The notes beneath the pieces are model-generated. The model searched no databases. It saw nothing but the letters and a program-made list of their open reading frames with translations, and was not told the origin of the DNA. The translations under genes were made by a program, and so were the position numbers. From assembly GCA_030431335.1 (NCBI GenBank), contig JAUIJH010000005.1:1-64000 (forward strand): DNA of 64,000 bases, read 5' to 3'. Source of the stretch: Alphaproteobacteria bacterium. GTDB taxonomy: Bacteria; Pseudomonadota; Alphaproteobacteria; Rhizobiales; Amorphaceae. Shown in pieces: positions 26,371-35,557 of the stretch. Numbering within the stretch: position 1 is the stretch's first letter; every line of letters starts with the position of its first letter.

Positions 26371-28484
26371 CAGCTCTCCTCGAAGGTGCGCGCGAGCACG
26401 GACAGGGTGAGAAGCTGCGGCATCACGATGGGATCTCCGTCGGACGGAAAGTAGACGTAGAGCGGCACGCCGGCGCGGCCGAAGCGCTCGATCAGGGCGG
26501 TAACGTCGGGGTCGCGCCGCGTCCAGTCGGCCGTCAGCATGGTGATGCCACCATCGGCCAGCAGCGCGCGGAAGGCCGGCGCCTCGAACACGACGCGCTC
26601 ATTCACCTTGCAGGTGATGCACCAGGCGGCGGTGACGTTGACGAAGACGGGCCGATCCTCCGCCTCCAGCGCCGCGAGGCGGGCGGGGCTGAAGGGCTCG
26701 CCGGTGCCCGCCTGCGCGGCCGGGATCACGCCGGGCGGCGCCTCGCTGGAGACCGCGGGGTAGAACAGCACCAGCGCCGCGACGAACGTCAGCAGCGCAA
26801 ATCCGGCCGCCACCTTGTGCGACCTGCCCCCGCCGCGCTGCGACAAGCCATAAAGCCACGCCGCCATCGCCACCAGAACCAGCGCCAGGAGAATGGCGAG
26901 CAGCGCATCGAGCCCCACCAGCTGGGCGAGCACCCAGACCAGCCACGCCGCGGTGGCGTAGAGCGGAAAGGCGAGCACTTCCTTGAGCCGCGTCATCCAC
27001 ACGCCCGGCCGCGGCAACACCCGCGCCAGCCCCGGTATCACCGTGATGAGCACGAAGGGCGCGGCAAGCCCCAGCCCCATGGCGAGGAAGACGAGCGCCG
27101 CCGTGCCGGTGGACGCCGCAAGCGCGGTGCCGATGGCGACCGCCATGAACGGCGCCGTGCACGGCGTTGCGACGAGGGTCGCCAGGCAGCCGGTCGCGAA
27201 CGATCCGGCGAGCCCGTCCTGCGGGCCGCGACCGCCGAGGCGCGTCAGCCCCGCTCCGACCTCGAACACGCCCGACAAGTTGAGCGCGACCAGGAACATC
27301 ACCCCAGCCATCGCCGCGACAAACAGCGGGCTTTGCAGCTGGAAGCCCCACCCCACCGCCATACCCGCCGCCTTCAGCGACAACAGCACCGCCGCGAGCA
27401 CCGCGAAGCTCGCCAGGATGCCGCCCGTATAGGCGGCACCGATGGCGGCGCGGCGCGTGAACGGCGCGTCCGCATGGGCGACGAGGCCGAGCGCCTTCAG
27501 CGCCAGGACCGGGAACACGCACGGCATGAGGTTGAGGATCAGGCCGCCGATAAAGGCGAACAGCATGGCCTTCAGCGGCGCCGCCGGCCCCCCGCCGATC
27601 GGCGCCGGCGCGGCAAGGTTCGTGGCCGGCGCACCGTTATCGGGCGGCGCGGCGGCGGCGACGGGCGGCGCGGCAGCAACGGTCCGGTCGGGATCGCCCT
27701 TGGCGGTGATCCAGTAGGCGCCGTCCTTGGTGGTGACGACGCCGCGCAGCGTGCCGTCCAGATTGGCATTGCCGCCGGCGAGCGCGATGGTCATGCCGTT
27801 GCCGTCGGCGGCCTCGGTCACCCGCTGCTCGGCCGCGTTGTCGATCACGCCGCGCTGCAGGGGGAAGAAGCTCGCGTCCGCGGCGTGGCCGATGGGCAGC
27901 GTGAGGTAGATGGTGTCGCCCCCGCGCGAGTAGGTGGCCGCCGCATCGCTCTCGCGCGGCAACGCCCATTCCGCCTCCATGAAGGTGAAGGCGACGCCCG
28001 AATCCCGTTCGCTGGCGGCGGCCGTGGGGATGACGAGCTCGGTGGAGCCGCCTTCGGGAATGCAGATCTCCTCGCACACCAGCCAGTCGACGCGCACGGG
28101 CACGCGGTAGGGTGTGCCGGCCGGCCAGTCCGCCGGCACGCCGATCGAGCCGAGAAGCGTGAAGGTGTCGCTGTATCCGAAATTGAGGAGCGGCGGATAC
28201 GGCAGCCGCTCCGGCGCCGGAAAGCGCAGTTCACCCGCCTCGCCTCCCGCGGCGAGATCGAACTCGACGATGGGCGGCTCGCCCGAATCGCCCGGATTGA
28301 GCCAGTAGGTGTGCCAACCGGGCTCGAGGCGATGGCCGATCGCGATGTCGGTGGCGTCGCCCGGCGCGGTCACGCTGTTGCGCACCACGAGTTCGGCCTT
28401 GACGTGGTCCGTCTCGATCGTTGCGGCCCGCGCCTGGAACGGCACGGCTGCAAGCATGAGAAGGGCGAAAAGGAGGCGCGGCAT
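26370..28484 (-). CDS. dsbD: Thiol:disulfide interchange protein DsbD family (cytoplasmic-electron exporter)
   Basis: A 704-aa inner-membrane protein that moves electrons from cytoplasmic thioredoxin to periplasmic thiol proteins. A signal peptide (1-20) leads into a periplasmic N-terminal domain with a cysteine pair in DWLVCEEICIPEGG. The central membrane part (about residues 300-560) has eight or so helices with the conserved NLMPCVFPVLALK and ATPCTAPFM cysteines. A C-terminal thioredoxin-like domain holds AAWCITCK with C622 and C625. The ATG at 28484 starts the signal peptide. The N-terminal domain is of the type seen in copper-tolerance ScsB/DsbD relatives, so the partner may differ from classical DsbC or DsbG. 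Confidence 0.93.
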   Translation of the reverse strand: MPRLLFALLMLAAVPFQARAATIETDHVKAELVVRNSVTAPGDATDIAIGHRLEPGWHTYWLNPGDSGEPPIVEFDLAAGGEAGELRFPAPERLPYPPLLNFGYSDTFTLLGSIGVPADWPAGTPYRVPVRVDWLVCEEICIPEGGSTELVIPTAAASERDSGVAFTFMEAEWALPRESDAAATYSRGGDTIYLTLPIGHAADASFFPLQRGVIDNAAEQRVTEAADGNGMTIALAGGNANLDGTLRGVVTTKDGAYWITAKGDPDRTVAAAPPVAAAAPPDNGAPATNLAAPAPIGGGPAAPLKAMLFAFIGGLILNLMPCVFPVLALKALGLVAHADAPFTRRAAIGAAYTGGILASFAVLAAVLLSLKAAGMAVGWGFQLQSPLFVAAMAGVMFLVALNLSGVFEVGAGLTRLGGRGPQDGLAGSFATGCLATLVATPCTAPFMAVAIGTALAASTGTAALVFLAMGLGLAAPFVLITVIPGLARVLPRPGVWMTRLKEVLAFPLYATAAWLVWVLAQLVGLDALLAILLALVLVAMAAWLYGLSQRGGGRSHKVAAGFALLTFVAALVLFYPAVSSEAPPGVIPAAQAGTGEPFSPARLAALEAEDRPVFVNVTAAWCITCKVNERVVFEAPAFRALLADGGITMLTADWTRRDPDVTALIERFGRAGVPLYVYFPSDGDPIVMPQLLTLSVLARTFEES

Positions 28485-28712
28485 GGGAACCCTTGTGCGA
28501 CGAGCGACGCTCTGAATTAGGCTCCTGCGGGGCTCTTCGCCAAGCAACCCGTTGTCACGTTTGCGCGACAAATGGCGGCGCGCCGGGCCATGCCGCAACG
28601 CGCCGCACGCCAATGGCTCCGTCGAGGGTGCGCGCGGCGTGCCCCAATGCGGCCGCGGCGCTGTCGCGGGCCGCGCCGGGGCGGGCGCGGACCTCGCCGC
28701 GGATCGGCTCGC

Positions 28713-29492
28713 CTACAGGCGGCGCTCGACCATCAACGCCTTGATCTCGGCAATGGCCAGCGCCGGATTGAGCCCCTTGGGACACGCGTTGGTGCAGTTC
28801 ATGATGGTGTGGCAGCGATAGAGGCGGAACGGATCCTCCAGCGCATCGAGACGCTCGCCGGTGCGTTCGTCGCGGCTGTCGACGATCCAGCGGTGCGCCT
28901 GGAGCAGCGCGGCCGGGCCGAGATAGCGGTCGCCGTTCCACCAGTAGCTGGGGCAGCTCGTCGAGCAGCAGGCGCACAGGATGCACTCATACAAACCGTC
29001 GAGCTTGCCGCGATCGTCGTGGCTCTGGCGCCATTCCTTCTGCGGCTGCGGCGTGTCGGTCTTGAGCCAGGGCTCGATCTCGCGCAGCTGGGCGTAGAAG
29101 TTGGTGAGGTCCGGCACCAGGTCGCGCACCACGGCCATGTGCGGCAGCGGGTAAAGCGTGACCGGCCCCTCCACCTCGTCCATGCCCTTGATGCAGGCGA
29201 GGCCGTTGAGGCCGTTGATATTCATCGAGCAGGAGCCGCAGATACCTTCGCGGCAGGAGCGGCGGAAGGACAGCGTCGGGTCGATCTTGTTCTTGATGTA
29301 GAGAAGCCCGTCCAGGATCATCGGGCCGCAATCGTCGACATCTACGAAATAGGTATCGAGGGACGGGTTGTCCTCGCCCTCTTCCTGCCAGCGATAGATG
29401 CGATACTCGCGAAGATTCGTCGCCCCCTCTGGCTTCGGCCAAGTCTTGCCCTTGGTGATCTGCGAGTTCTTCGGGAGCGTCAGCTGGACCAT
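28713..29492 (-). CDS. sdhB: Succinate dehydrogenase iron-sulfur subunit
   Basis: A 259-aa respiratory complex II subunit that carries electrons from the flavoprotein to quinone. The N-terminal ferredoxin-like domain has the [2Fe-2S] ligands in [18 protein letters not shown]. The C-terminal helical domain carries the [4Fe-4S] and [3Fe-4S] ligands in [16 protein letters not shown] and [17 protein letters not shown]. The ATG at 29492 gives normal length; an upstream extension to 29552 is not family-like. The sdhC, sdhD and sdhA genes are not upstream: the next gene is an FkbM methyltransferase. The gene is therefore detached from the usual sdhCDAB order, with a SDHAF4-type gene about 5 kb away. 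Confidence 0.97.
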   Translation of the reverse strand: MVQLTLPKNSQITKGKTWPKPEGATNLREYRIYRWQEEGEDNPSLDTYFVDVDDCGPMILDGLLYIKNKIDPTLSFRRSCREGICGSCSMNINGLNGLACIKGMDEVEGPVTLYPLPHMAVVRDLVPDLTNFYAQLREIEPWLKTDTPQPQKEWRQSHDDRGKLDGLYECILCACCSTSCPSYWWNGDRYLGPAALLQAHRWIVDSRDERTGERLDALEDPFRLYRCHTIMNCTNACPKGLNPALAIAEIKALMVERRL

Positions 29493-29520
29493 AGGTGTAT
29501 CTTCACAAGCCGTGATTTGG

Positions 29521-30279
29521 TTAACGGGTGCGCACCAGAAGCGCGTTCTCATCGGTCATTCCAGCACTCTCATACCCTCTCTGGAAGAGTTCTTGTAGAC
29601 AATCTCGCTCCCAAAAAGCGCGATGAAGCGTCTCAATGACCACGGCCTTGGGCCAATCGCCGGCTGGTACGGTGTCGAAATAGGGCATCAACGCGGCCGC
29701 CTCGAACCCTTCCACGTCGATCTTGAGCGCGGCTGGCGGCGCGGCGCCGGCCGCTTCGACGAGGTCGGCCAGCGGGCGAACGGCCACCGTGTCGCCCGCA
29801 CGCGCACCGTCGAAGGCGATCAGCGACGAGCGGCCGGCGTTGCGGCTTTCGTATAGCGTCAGCGCGCCGACCGGGCCAACGGCCTCGGGCCGCACCACGG
29901 CGCGCTCGGCCAAACCGTTGAGCGCGAGATTGTGCACGAGGCGGGAGCGCAGCCGCGTCAGCGGCTCGAAGGCGATCGCGCGCGCGCCCGGCACGCGCGA
30001 CAGCAGCGACAGCGTGTAGAGCCCGATATTGGCGCCGATGTCGGCGAACCAGTCGCCCGCCGCCAGATGCTCGCACAGGAACGCGCGCTCGGCCGCTTCC
30101 TCGAGGCGGCCCTTGTACCAGATGTCGAAATCCACCTTGTTGTCGGCCGGGGCGAGGTCGAGCCGGACGCCCTCCACCTCGGCCCGCACCGGCCCTAGCG
30201 GCGCCATGCGCTTGGAAAGGTGGCGCAGCGGGTCCTTGACCAGCGGCGCGCGGCGCAGCCAGCGCGGCGGCGGCCTCAC
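29521..30279 (-). CDS. FkbM family SAM-dependent methyltransferase
   Basis: A 252-aa methyltransferase. The SAM-binding loop [16 protein letters not shown] has the GxGxxG-like DIGANIG at 80-86, followed by [21 protein letters not shown]. The motif [14 protein letters not shown] is the FkbM hallmark. Such enzymes O-methylate sugars or lipid-linked glycans in polysaccharide or natural-product assembly. The GTG at 30279 overlaps the xerC stop as GTGA and was chosen for that reason. No polysaccharide operon surrounds it, so its substrate is unknown. Confidence 0.9.
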   Translation of the reverse strand: MRPPPRWLRRAPLVKDPLRHLSKRMAPLGPVRAEVEGVRLDLAPADNKVDFDIWYKGRLEEAAERAFLCEHLAAGDWFADIGANIGLYTLSLLSRVPGARAIAFEPLTRLRSRLVHNLALNGLAERAVVRPEAVGPVGALTLYESRNAGRSSLIAFDGARAGDTVAVRPLADLVEAAGAAPPAALKIDVEGFEAAALMPYFDTVPAGDWPKAVVIETLHRAFWERDCLQELFQRGYESAGMTDENALLVRTR

Positions 30280-31199
30280 GCGCCCGCTCGCGGGTGGGCG
30301 TCGTGGTAGGCGGCCAGGAGCGCCTTCTGGTCGACGGCGGTGTAGATCTCGGTGGTGGACAGGCTCGCGTGGCCGAGCAGTTCCTGGATGGTGCGCAGAT
30401 CCGCCCCCCGCGCCAACAGGTGCGAGGCGAAGGCGTGGCGCAGGGCATGGGGCGTCGCGGTGTCGGGCAAGCCGAGCGCGCCGCGCCATTCGGCCAGCGC
30501 GCGCTGCACGATGCGCGGCGAAAGCGGGCCGCCCTTCTCGCCGCGAAAGAATGGGCCCTCCTTCAGCGTGAAGGGCGCGGCGGCGCGATAATCCTCGATG
30601 GCCTCCGCCACCGGGCCAAGCACCGGCACGATGCGCTCCTTGCCCCCCTTGCCGCGGATGAGAAGGCGGCTGACGGGCGGGGCGAGCGCGGACGCGGCGA
30701 GGCCCGTCGCCTCGCTGACGCGCAGGCCCGCGCCATAGAGCAGCGCAATCACCGCCCGGTCGCGCGCAGCCACCCAGCCCTCCCCCGGCACCAGCATCGC
30801 CCGCGCGGCCTCCACGCTCACCGGACGCGGCAGCGAGCGGGCGCGCGACGGCGCCTCGACGGCGCGCGCGGCGGCGGCGTTGATGCCATGGCTTTTTTCG
30901 AAGGCCGACAGCATCGCGCGCACGCCGGCGAGGCCGCGCGCCAGGCTGCGCGGGCCGGCGCCGTCGTTGCGGCGGGCGGCAAGAAAGGCCCTGACGTCGG
31001 CCGGACGCAGCGCCGAAAGTCCGGCAAGGTCAGGCGCGCCGCCGAGATGCTCGGCGAGAAAGACGAGGAATTGGCGCGTATCGCGCTCATAGGCTTCGGC
31101 GGTCGCCGCCGACAGCCCGCGCTCGCCACGCAGCGCGGCGAGCCAGGCGGCGCGCGCCTGGCGCACGTCTTCGGCGAAATAGGGAGCGGCTTGGTCCAT
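30276..31199 (-). CDS. xerC: Tyrosine recombinase XerC
   Basis: A 307-aa site-specific recombinase that, with XerD, resolves chromosome dimers at dif. The N-terminal SAM-like core-binding domain (about residues 10-105) precedes the catalytic domain. All active-site residues are seen: R160 in GAGLRVSEA, K184 in RGKGGKERIVPV, H251 and R254 in TPHALRHAFASHL, H277 in LLGHASLSTT and nucleophile Y286 in TEIYTAVD. Length and sequence fit XerC/D rather than a phage integrase. No att-like direct repeats or mobile cargo are seen nearby. Confidence 0.94.
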   Translation of the reverse strand: MDQAAPYFAEDVRQARAAWLAALRGERGLSAATAEAYERDTRQFLVFLAEHLGGAPDLAGLSALRPADVRAFLAARRNDGAGPRSLARGLAGVRAMLSAFEKSHGINAAAARAVEAPSRARSLPRPVSVEAARAMLVPGEGWVAARDRAVIALLYGAGLRVSEATGLAASALAPPVSRLLIRGKGGKERIVPVLGPVAEAIEDYRAAAPFTLKEGPFFRGEKGGPLSPRIVQRALAEWRGALGLPDTATPHALRHAFASHLLARGADLRTIQELLGHASLSTTEIYTAVDQKALLAAYHDAHPRAGA

Positions 31200-31264
31200 G
31201 GCGCCTTGTAGCGCCGAGAGGGTGCCAGCGGGTGAAAGCCGCTCCGCAAATTGCCGCGGTCCCG

Positions 31265-31921
31265 TTAAAGGATCGACTGGCCGGTCTTCTCCCAGTCGGC
31301 CAGGAACTGCTCGAGGCCCTTGTCGGTCAGCGGGTGCTCGACCAGCTTCTTCAGCACCGCCGGCGGCAGCGTCGCCACGTCCGCCCCGGCCATGGCGGCC
31401 AGCTGCACGTGGTTGGTGGTGCGGATGGAGGCCGCCAGGATCTCGGTCTGCAGATCGTCGTAATTGTCGTAGATGGTGCGGATGTCTTCGATCAGCTTCA
31501 TGCCGTCGAGGCCCATGTCGTCGAGCCGGCCGATGAACGGGGAGATGAAGGTTGCCCCGGCCTTGGCGGCGAGCAGCGCCTGGGCGGCGGAAAAGCAGAG
31601 CGTCACGTTGACCATGAAGCCGTCGCCGGTCAGCGCGCGGCAGGCCTTCAGGCCGTCCCACGTCAAGGGCAGCTTGACCGCGATATTGGGGGCGATGGCG
31701 GCCAGCTTGCGCCCCTCGGCGATCATCTGGTCCTTCTCGGTCGCGGTCACCTCGGCGCTGACGGGGCCGTCCACGATCTTGGCGATCTCGGCGATCACCT
31801 CGGCCATCGGACGGCCGGCCTTCATGATCAGCGACGGGTTGGTTGTCACACCGTCGAGCATCCCGCTTTCGGCCAGTGCCTCGATCTCGGACACGTCCGC
31901 GGTATCCACGAAAAATTGCAT
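31265..31921 (-). CDS. fsa: Transaldolase / fructose-6-phosphate aldolase (TalC/FSA family)
   Basis: A 218-aa class I aldolase of the small transaldolase subfamily acting in the pentose phosphate pathway. It begins [20 protein letters not shown], with [10 protein letters not shown] carrying the conserved TTNPS motif, and the Schiff-base lysine is K83 in [32 protein letters not shown] is also typical. Both transaldolase and fructose-6-phosphate aldolase activities occur in this family; the choice between them cannot be made securely here. It is divergent from priA, whose start lies 67 bp away. Confidence 0.95.
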   Translation of the reverse strand: MQFFVDTADVSEIEALAESGMLDGVTTNPSLIMKAGRPMAEVIAEIAKIVDGPVSAEVTATEKDQMIAEGRKLAAIAPNIAVKLPLTWDGLKACRALTGDGFMVNVTLCFSAAQALLAAKAGATFISPFIGRLDDMGLDGMKLIEDIRTIYDNYDDLQTEILAASIRTTNHVQLAAMAGADVATLPPAVLKKLVEHPLTDKGLEQFLADWEKTGQSIL

Positions 31922-31987
31922 GAGTCTCTCCCAATCGCCGTTGCGGGTGCCCTACACCAAGACGAGCGCTTGCGAAACCATGATCGG

Positions 31988-34147
31988 ATGGCCGTGACGG
32001 CTGATTGCCCCTATCGCGTATCGGTGCTTTTGCCGCACCGGCTCGGCTTGTTGACGTACAAGGCGCGGGAGCCGCTCGCGCCGGGCGCCATCGTCGCCGT
32101 GCCGCTGGGCGGGCGCGCGCTGCTGGGCGTCGTGTGGGACGATCCGCCCGATCCGCAAATCGAGGCGGAACGGCTGAAGCCCGTGGCGGGGCTTGCGAGC
32201 GAATTGACGATCGGGGCGGACCTGCGCGAATTCGTGGATTTCCTCGCCCGCTATACGATGACCGGCCGGGGCGCGGTGCTGCAGATGGTGCTGCGTTCGC
32301 CAGACGCCCTTCGCGAGCCCAAGCCGGCCATGGGGCTCGCAGTCGGCGGCACGGCGCCGGAGCGGCTGACGCCAGCCCGCGCCAAGGTGCTGGAGGCGGT
32401 GGCGGACGGCCCGCTGGCGCGCAAGGCGCTGGCCGAGCGCTCGGGGGCCTCCACCGCGGTGATTTCGGCCATGACCAAGGCGGGCTACCTGCAGGAGGTG
32501 GCGTTGGCGCCGACCCCGGCACCGCAGCGGCACGGTGCCGTCCGAACGCTGACGCCCGACCAGGCCGAGGCTGGCGCCAAGCTCGCCGGGATGGTCACCG
32601 CGGGCGCGTTCGCCCCGGTCCTGCTCGACGGCGTCACCGGCTCGGGCAAGACCGAGGTTTATCTCGAGGCCGTCGCGGCCGCGCTCGAGGCGGGCCGCCA
32701 GGCGCTGATCCTGATGCCGGAGATCGCGCTGACGCCGATGGTGGTGACGCGCATCACCCAGCGCTTCGGCATCGAGCCGGGCGAATGGCATTCGGGCCGG
32801 CCGCCCGCCAGGCGCAGCGCGCTGTGGCGCGGCGTCGCGACCGGGGCGGCGCCGATCGTGGTGGGCGCGCGCTCGGCGCTGTTCCTGCCGTTCCGCGACC
32901 TCGGCGTGGTGGTGGTCGATGAGGAGCACGACCAGAGCTACAAGCAGGACGAGGGCGTCACCTACAATGCGCGGGACATGGCCATCGTGCGCGCCAAGGC
33001 GGCCGGGGTGCCGGTGGTGCTGACCTCGGCGACGCCATCGGTGGAGACCCGCATCAACGCCGAGCGCGGCCGCTACACGCGCCTCACCCTGCCCTCGCGC
33101 TTCGGCGAGGTGGCGCTGCCGCGCATCAAGGCGGTGGACCTGCGCAAGGATCCGCCGCCGCGCGGGGAGTGGCTCGCCCCCTCGGTGCGCCAGGCGGTGG
33201 AGGCGGCGCTGGCCGCCGGCGAGCAGACGCTGATCTTTCTGAACCGCCGCGGCTATGCGCCCGTCACCATCTGCCGGCGCTGCGGCCATCGGGTGACGTG
33301 CCCCAATTGCGATGCGGCGCTGGTCGACCACCGGCTGCGCGCAAGGCTGGTGTGCCACCACTGCGGCCACGAGACGCCGCGCCCGCATGCCTGCTCGGAA
33401 TGCGGCGGCGAGGACACCTTCGTCGCCTGCGGGCCGGGGGTGGAGCGCGTGGCGGAAGAGGCGGCGGCGCTGTGGCCGGCCGCGCGCTGCCTCACGCTGT
33501 CGTCCGACATGGGCGGCGGGTCGACGGCGCTCGGCGCAGCGCTCGCCCTTGTGGCGGCGGGCGAAGTGGACATCGTCATCGGCACACAGCTGGTGGCCAA
33601 GGGCCATACCTTCCCGCGCCTGCAGCTCGTGGTGGTGGTGGACGCCGACCTGGGGCTCGAAAACGCCGACCCGCGCGCCGGCGAGCGCACCTTCCAGCTT
33701 CTGACCCAGGTGACCGGGCGCGCCGGACGCATCAGCGAGGGCGGGCGCGCGCTGTTGCAAACCCACGCGCCGGAGCACCCGGTGATCGCGGCGATGATCG
33801 CCGGCGACGCGGAGGCTTTTTACGAGCAGGAGACCGAGATCCGCCGGCATGGCGGGCTGCCGCCGTTCCTGCGGCTCGCCGCTTTGATCGTGTCGGCGAA
33901 CGACCGCGCGGAAGCCCACGGACACGCCGCGGCGCTGGCGCGATGCGCGCCGCACGAGGACATCGAGGTGCTGGGTCCCGCCGAAGCGCCGCTGGCGATC
34001 TTGCGCGGGCGTTACCGCTTCCGCCTCCTCGTCCGCGCGGCGCGTTCCACGCCGCTGCAATCGATCCTGGCGAACTGGCTGGAAGGGGTGCCGATCACCG
34101 GCACCGTGCGGCGCACCGTCGACATCGACCCGCAATCGTTCATGTAG
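31988..34147 (+). CDS. priA: Primosomal helicase PriA
   Basis: A 719-aa DExH helicase that restarts stalled replication forks. The N-terminal DNA-binding domain (about residues 5-100) begins YRVSVLLPHRLGLLTYKA. Walker A is GVTGSGKTEVY, Walker B/DEAH box VVVVDEEHDQSYKQDEG, and later helicase motifs include VLTSATPSVET and QVTGRAGR. Eight cysteines in CRRCGH, CPNCDA, CHHCGH and CSECGG form the two zinc-binding sites. Length is typical. The ATG at 31988 has no strong Shine-Dalgarno. Confidence 0.98.
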   Translation: MAVTADCPYRVSVLLPHRLGLLTYKAREPLAPGAIVAVPLGGRALLGVVWDDPPDPQIEAERLKPVAGLASELTIGADLREFVDFLARYTMTGRGAVLQMVLRSPDALREPKPAMGLAVGGTAPERLTPARAKVLEAVADGPLARKALAERSGASTAVISAMTKAGYLQEVALAPTPAPQRHGAVRTLTPDQAEAGAKLAGMVTAGAFAPVLLDGVTGSGKTEVYLEAVAAALEAGRQALILMPEIALTPMVVTRITQRFGIEPGEWHSGRPPARRSALWRGVATGAAPIVVGARSALFLPFRDLGVVVVDEEHDQSYKQDEGVTYNARDMAIVRAKAAGVPVVLTSATPSVETRINAERGRYTRLTLPSRFGEVALPRIKAVDLRKDPPPRGEWLAPSVRQAVEAALAAGEQTLIFLNRRGYAPVTICRRCGHRVTCPNCDAALVDHRLRARLVCHHCGHETPRPHACSECGGEDTFVACGPGVERVAEEAAALWPAARCLTLSSDMGGGSTALGAALALVAAGEVDIVIGTQLVAKGHTFPRLQLVVVVDADLGLENADPRAGERTFQLLTQVTGRAGRISEGGRALLQTHAPEHPVIAAMIAGDAEAFYEQETEIRRHGGLPPFLRLAALIVSANDRAEAHGHAAALARCAPHEDIEVLGPAEAPLAILRGRYRFRLLVRAARSTPLQSILANWLEGVPITGTVRRTVDIDPQSFM

Positions 34148-34221
34148 GCAGCGGGCCCCGGCAACTCGCCGCGCGGATTTGGCGATTGATCCGCGAGGCG
34201 AACCGCGCCAAATGGAAAGCT

Positions 34222-34398
34222 ATGCAGACACCGCGCCCGCCCCTGACCGACGCCGCCAAACGCGCCCTCGCCGAAGCCGAGGAGCGCCGCAAGAACGCGG
34301 CCGCGCCCCCGTTGCCGCCGGAAAAAGGCGGCCGCAACGGTCCCGAGCCCGTGCGCTACGGCGACTGGGAAGTCAAAGGGATCGCCAGCGACTTTTGA
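34222..34398 (+). CDS. SDHAF4-type succinate dehydrogenase assembly factor (DUF1674)
   Basis: A 58-aa protein. Its C-terminal half carries the signature GGRNGPEPVRYGDWEVKGIA followed by SDF, the conserved GPEPxRYGDWE...DF of the DUF1674/SDHAF4 family, whose eukaryotic member binds the flavinylated SdhA subunit before complex II assembly. The N-terminal part is charged and probably disordered. The ATG at 34222 is the nearest start giving family length. It follows priA by 74 bp and is about 5 kb from sdhB on the opposite strand. The small size makes it easy to miss in annotation. A hairpin follows it. Confidence 0.9.
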   Translation: MQTPRPPLTDAAKRALAEAEERRKNAAAPPLPPEKGGRNGPEPVRYGDWEVKGIASDF

Positions 34399-34410
34399 GG
34401 CGTGGGCGAT

Positions 34411-34435
34411 GGCCCGGCTCTTGGTTTGCCGGGCC
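34411..34435. terminator. Hairpin between convergent SDHAF4-type gene and small exported-protein gene
   Basis: GGCCCGGC (34411-34418) pairs with GCCGGGCC (34428-34435) around a 9-nt loop, 12 bp after the SDHAF4 stop. No long U run is present. It lies between convergent genes and may serve as a terminator for both. Confidence 0.55.
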
Positions 34436-34515
34436 GGGCGTCATGCCTTGGTCGTCATCCCTCGATCAGGCGGCGCGAACGTCCGCCGGCTGCATCGGGG
34501 CCGCGAACGAATTCG

Positions 34516-34752
34516 TCAGGAACCGGCCATCTTGCCGAGGCGAACCTCTTCGATCGCCTGGTTGATCAGGTTGATCGCCTTGACGCGATGCCCGCCCTTG
34601 TTCGGCGTCGCCTGGTTCAGCTCGGAACGCGCGGAACGGAGGAAATCGAGCGCCTTGTCCATGTGCGGCTGGGCTGCATACGCCGTGGCAATGCTGCCCG
34701 CGATCGCCGCAGCCGCCGTTGCAACGATCACATCGCGTTTCGTCAACTTCAT
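34516..34752 (-). CDS. Small exported helical protein of unknown function
   Basis: A 78-aa protein with a signal peptide (residues 1-26, hydrophobic ATAAAAIAGSIATAYA then cleavage before AQPH). The mature 52 residues are predicted helical: MDKALDFLRSARSELNQATP then KGGHRVKAINLINQAIEEVR. Short exported proteins with the KGGHRxKAixLixxAixEV pattern are common in alphaproteobacteria, with no known function. The ATG at 34752 starts the signal peptide. The 230 bp upstream are AT-rich and should contain its promoter. Confidence 0.8.
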   Translation of the reverse strand: MKLTKRDVIVATAAAAIAGSIATAYAAQPHMDKALDFLRSARSELNQATPNKGGHRVKAINLINQAIEEVRLGKMAGS

Positions 34753-34951
34753 GGTTTCGCTCCCAATTCGAAGATCTCCGCCGGCGCATCGGCCGCGCAA
34801 GCCATTGCAGAGTCAATACACTCAGGCAACGGCAAGGTCAATATTCGCAAACGAAAGCCACGCGCGATCCTCAGTCGAGAGGCAATATAACTACAGTTAA
34901 TGCAGCGTTAAATCGCGACTTATTTATTGAAACAATACTTCGTTAGACGGA

Positions 34952-34977
34952 GGGAGACGGTGCAGGCACCGCCTCCC
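34952..34977 (-). terminator. Intrinsic-type hairpin after the glyoxalase gene
   Basis: An 11-position stem, 34952-34962 with 34967-34977, loop of 4 nt, starting 9 bp beyond the gloA stop. One position is A-C on the plus strand but G-U in the minus-strand RNA, so the structure is better in the minus transcript, supporting a terminator for gloA. The U run is weak. Confidence 0.65.
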
Positions 34978-34986
34978 CCTGCCGTA

Positions 34987-35430
34987 TTACCAGGATCCGG
35001 TGTTTTCCATCGAAATCCAGGGCTCGGCCGGCTCCTTGGAGCCGCCCGCCTGCAGGATCTCGATCGAGATGCCGTCGGGCGATTTCACGAATGCCATGTG
35101 GCCGTCCCGCGGCGGGCGGTTGATGGTCACGCCGCCGTCCATCAGGCGCTGACAGGTGGCGTAGATATCGTCGACGTTATAGGCGAGATGGCCGAAATTG
35201 CGGCCGCCGGAATAGTCTTCCGGATCCCAGTTGTAGGTGAGCTCGAGCATGGGGCTCTTGGCATCGCTCTCGGCCCGCGCCACATCGCCCGGCGCGGCGA
35301 GGAAGACCAGCGTGTATCGACCCTTCTCGTTCTCGACGCGGCGCACTTCGCGCAGGCCCAGCTTGTTGCAATAGAAATCGAGCGACGCGTCGATGTCGGT
35401 GACGCGCACCATCGTGTGCAGGTAATTCAT
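34987..35430 (-). CDS. gloA: Lactoylglutathione lyase (glyoxalase I)
   Basis: A 147-aa metalloenzyme that converts the methylglyoxal-glutathione hemithioacetal to S-lactoylglutathione. The four metal ligands are visible: H5 in YLHTMVRV, E63 in MLELTYNWD, H81 in NFGHLAYNV and E124 in GISIEILQ. The signature DASLDFYCNKLGL and KGRYTLVFLAAP fit glyoxalase I closely. The ATG at 35430 is at the family N-terminus, preceded by GGGGAGCCCTC as a possible ribosome binding site. It is monocistronic, with a hairpin downstream. Confidence 0.96.
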   Translation of the reverse strand: MNYLHTMVRVTDIDASLDFYCNKLGLREVRRVENEKGRYTLVFLAAPGDVARAESDAKSPMLELTYNWDPEDYSGGRNFGHLAYNVDDIYATCQRLMDGGVTINRPPRDGHMAFVKSPDGISIEILQAGGSKEPAEPWISMENTGSW

Positions 35431-35557
35431 GAGGGCTCCCCTTTTGTTAGGCGTTGCCCACCACTTAGCGCATTGCACCGCGCGTAATAAGGGTGGCGCG
35501 GCGATCTCGCCCGCCGCCACCATGTTCCGCTTCCGCAGACATACACCGAACGGCAGC

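Noticed and set aside
30276-31199. XerC as part of an integrated mobile element
   Set aside because: The protein fits housekeeping XerC, and no flanking direct repeats, transposase or cargo genes are present.
31952-34135. 727-codon minus-strand frame opposite priA
   Set aside because: The plus-strand PriA has all helicase and zinc motifs; the antisense frame has none.
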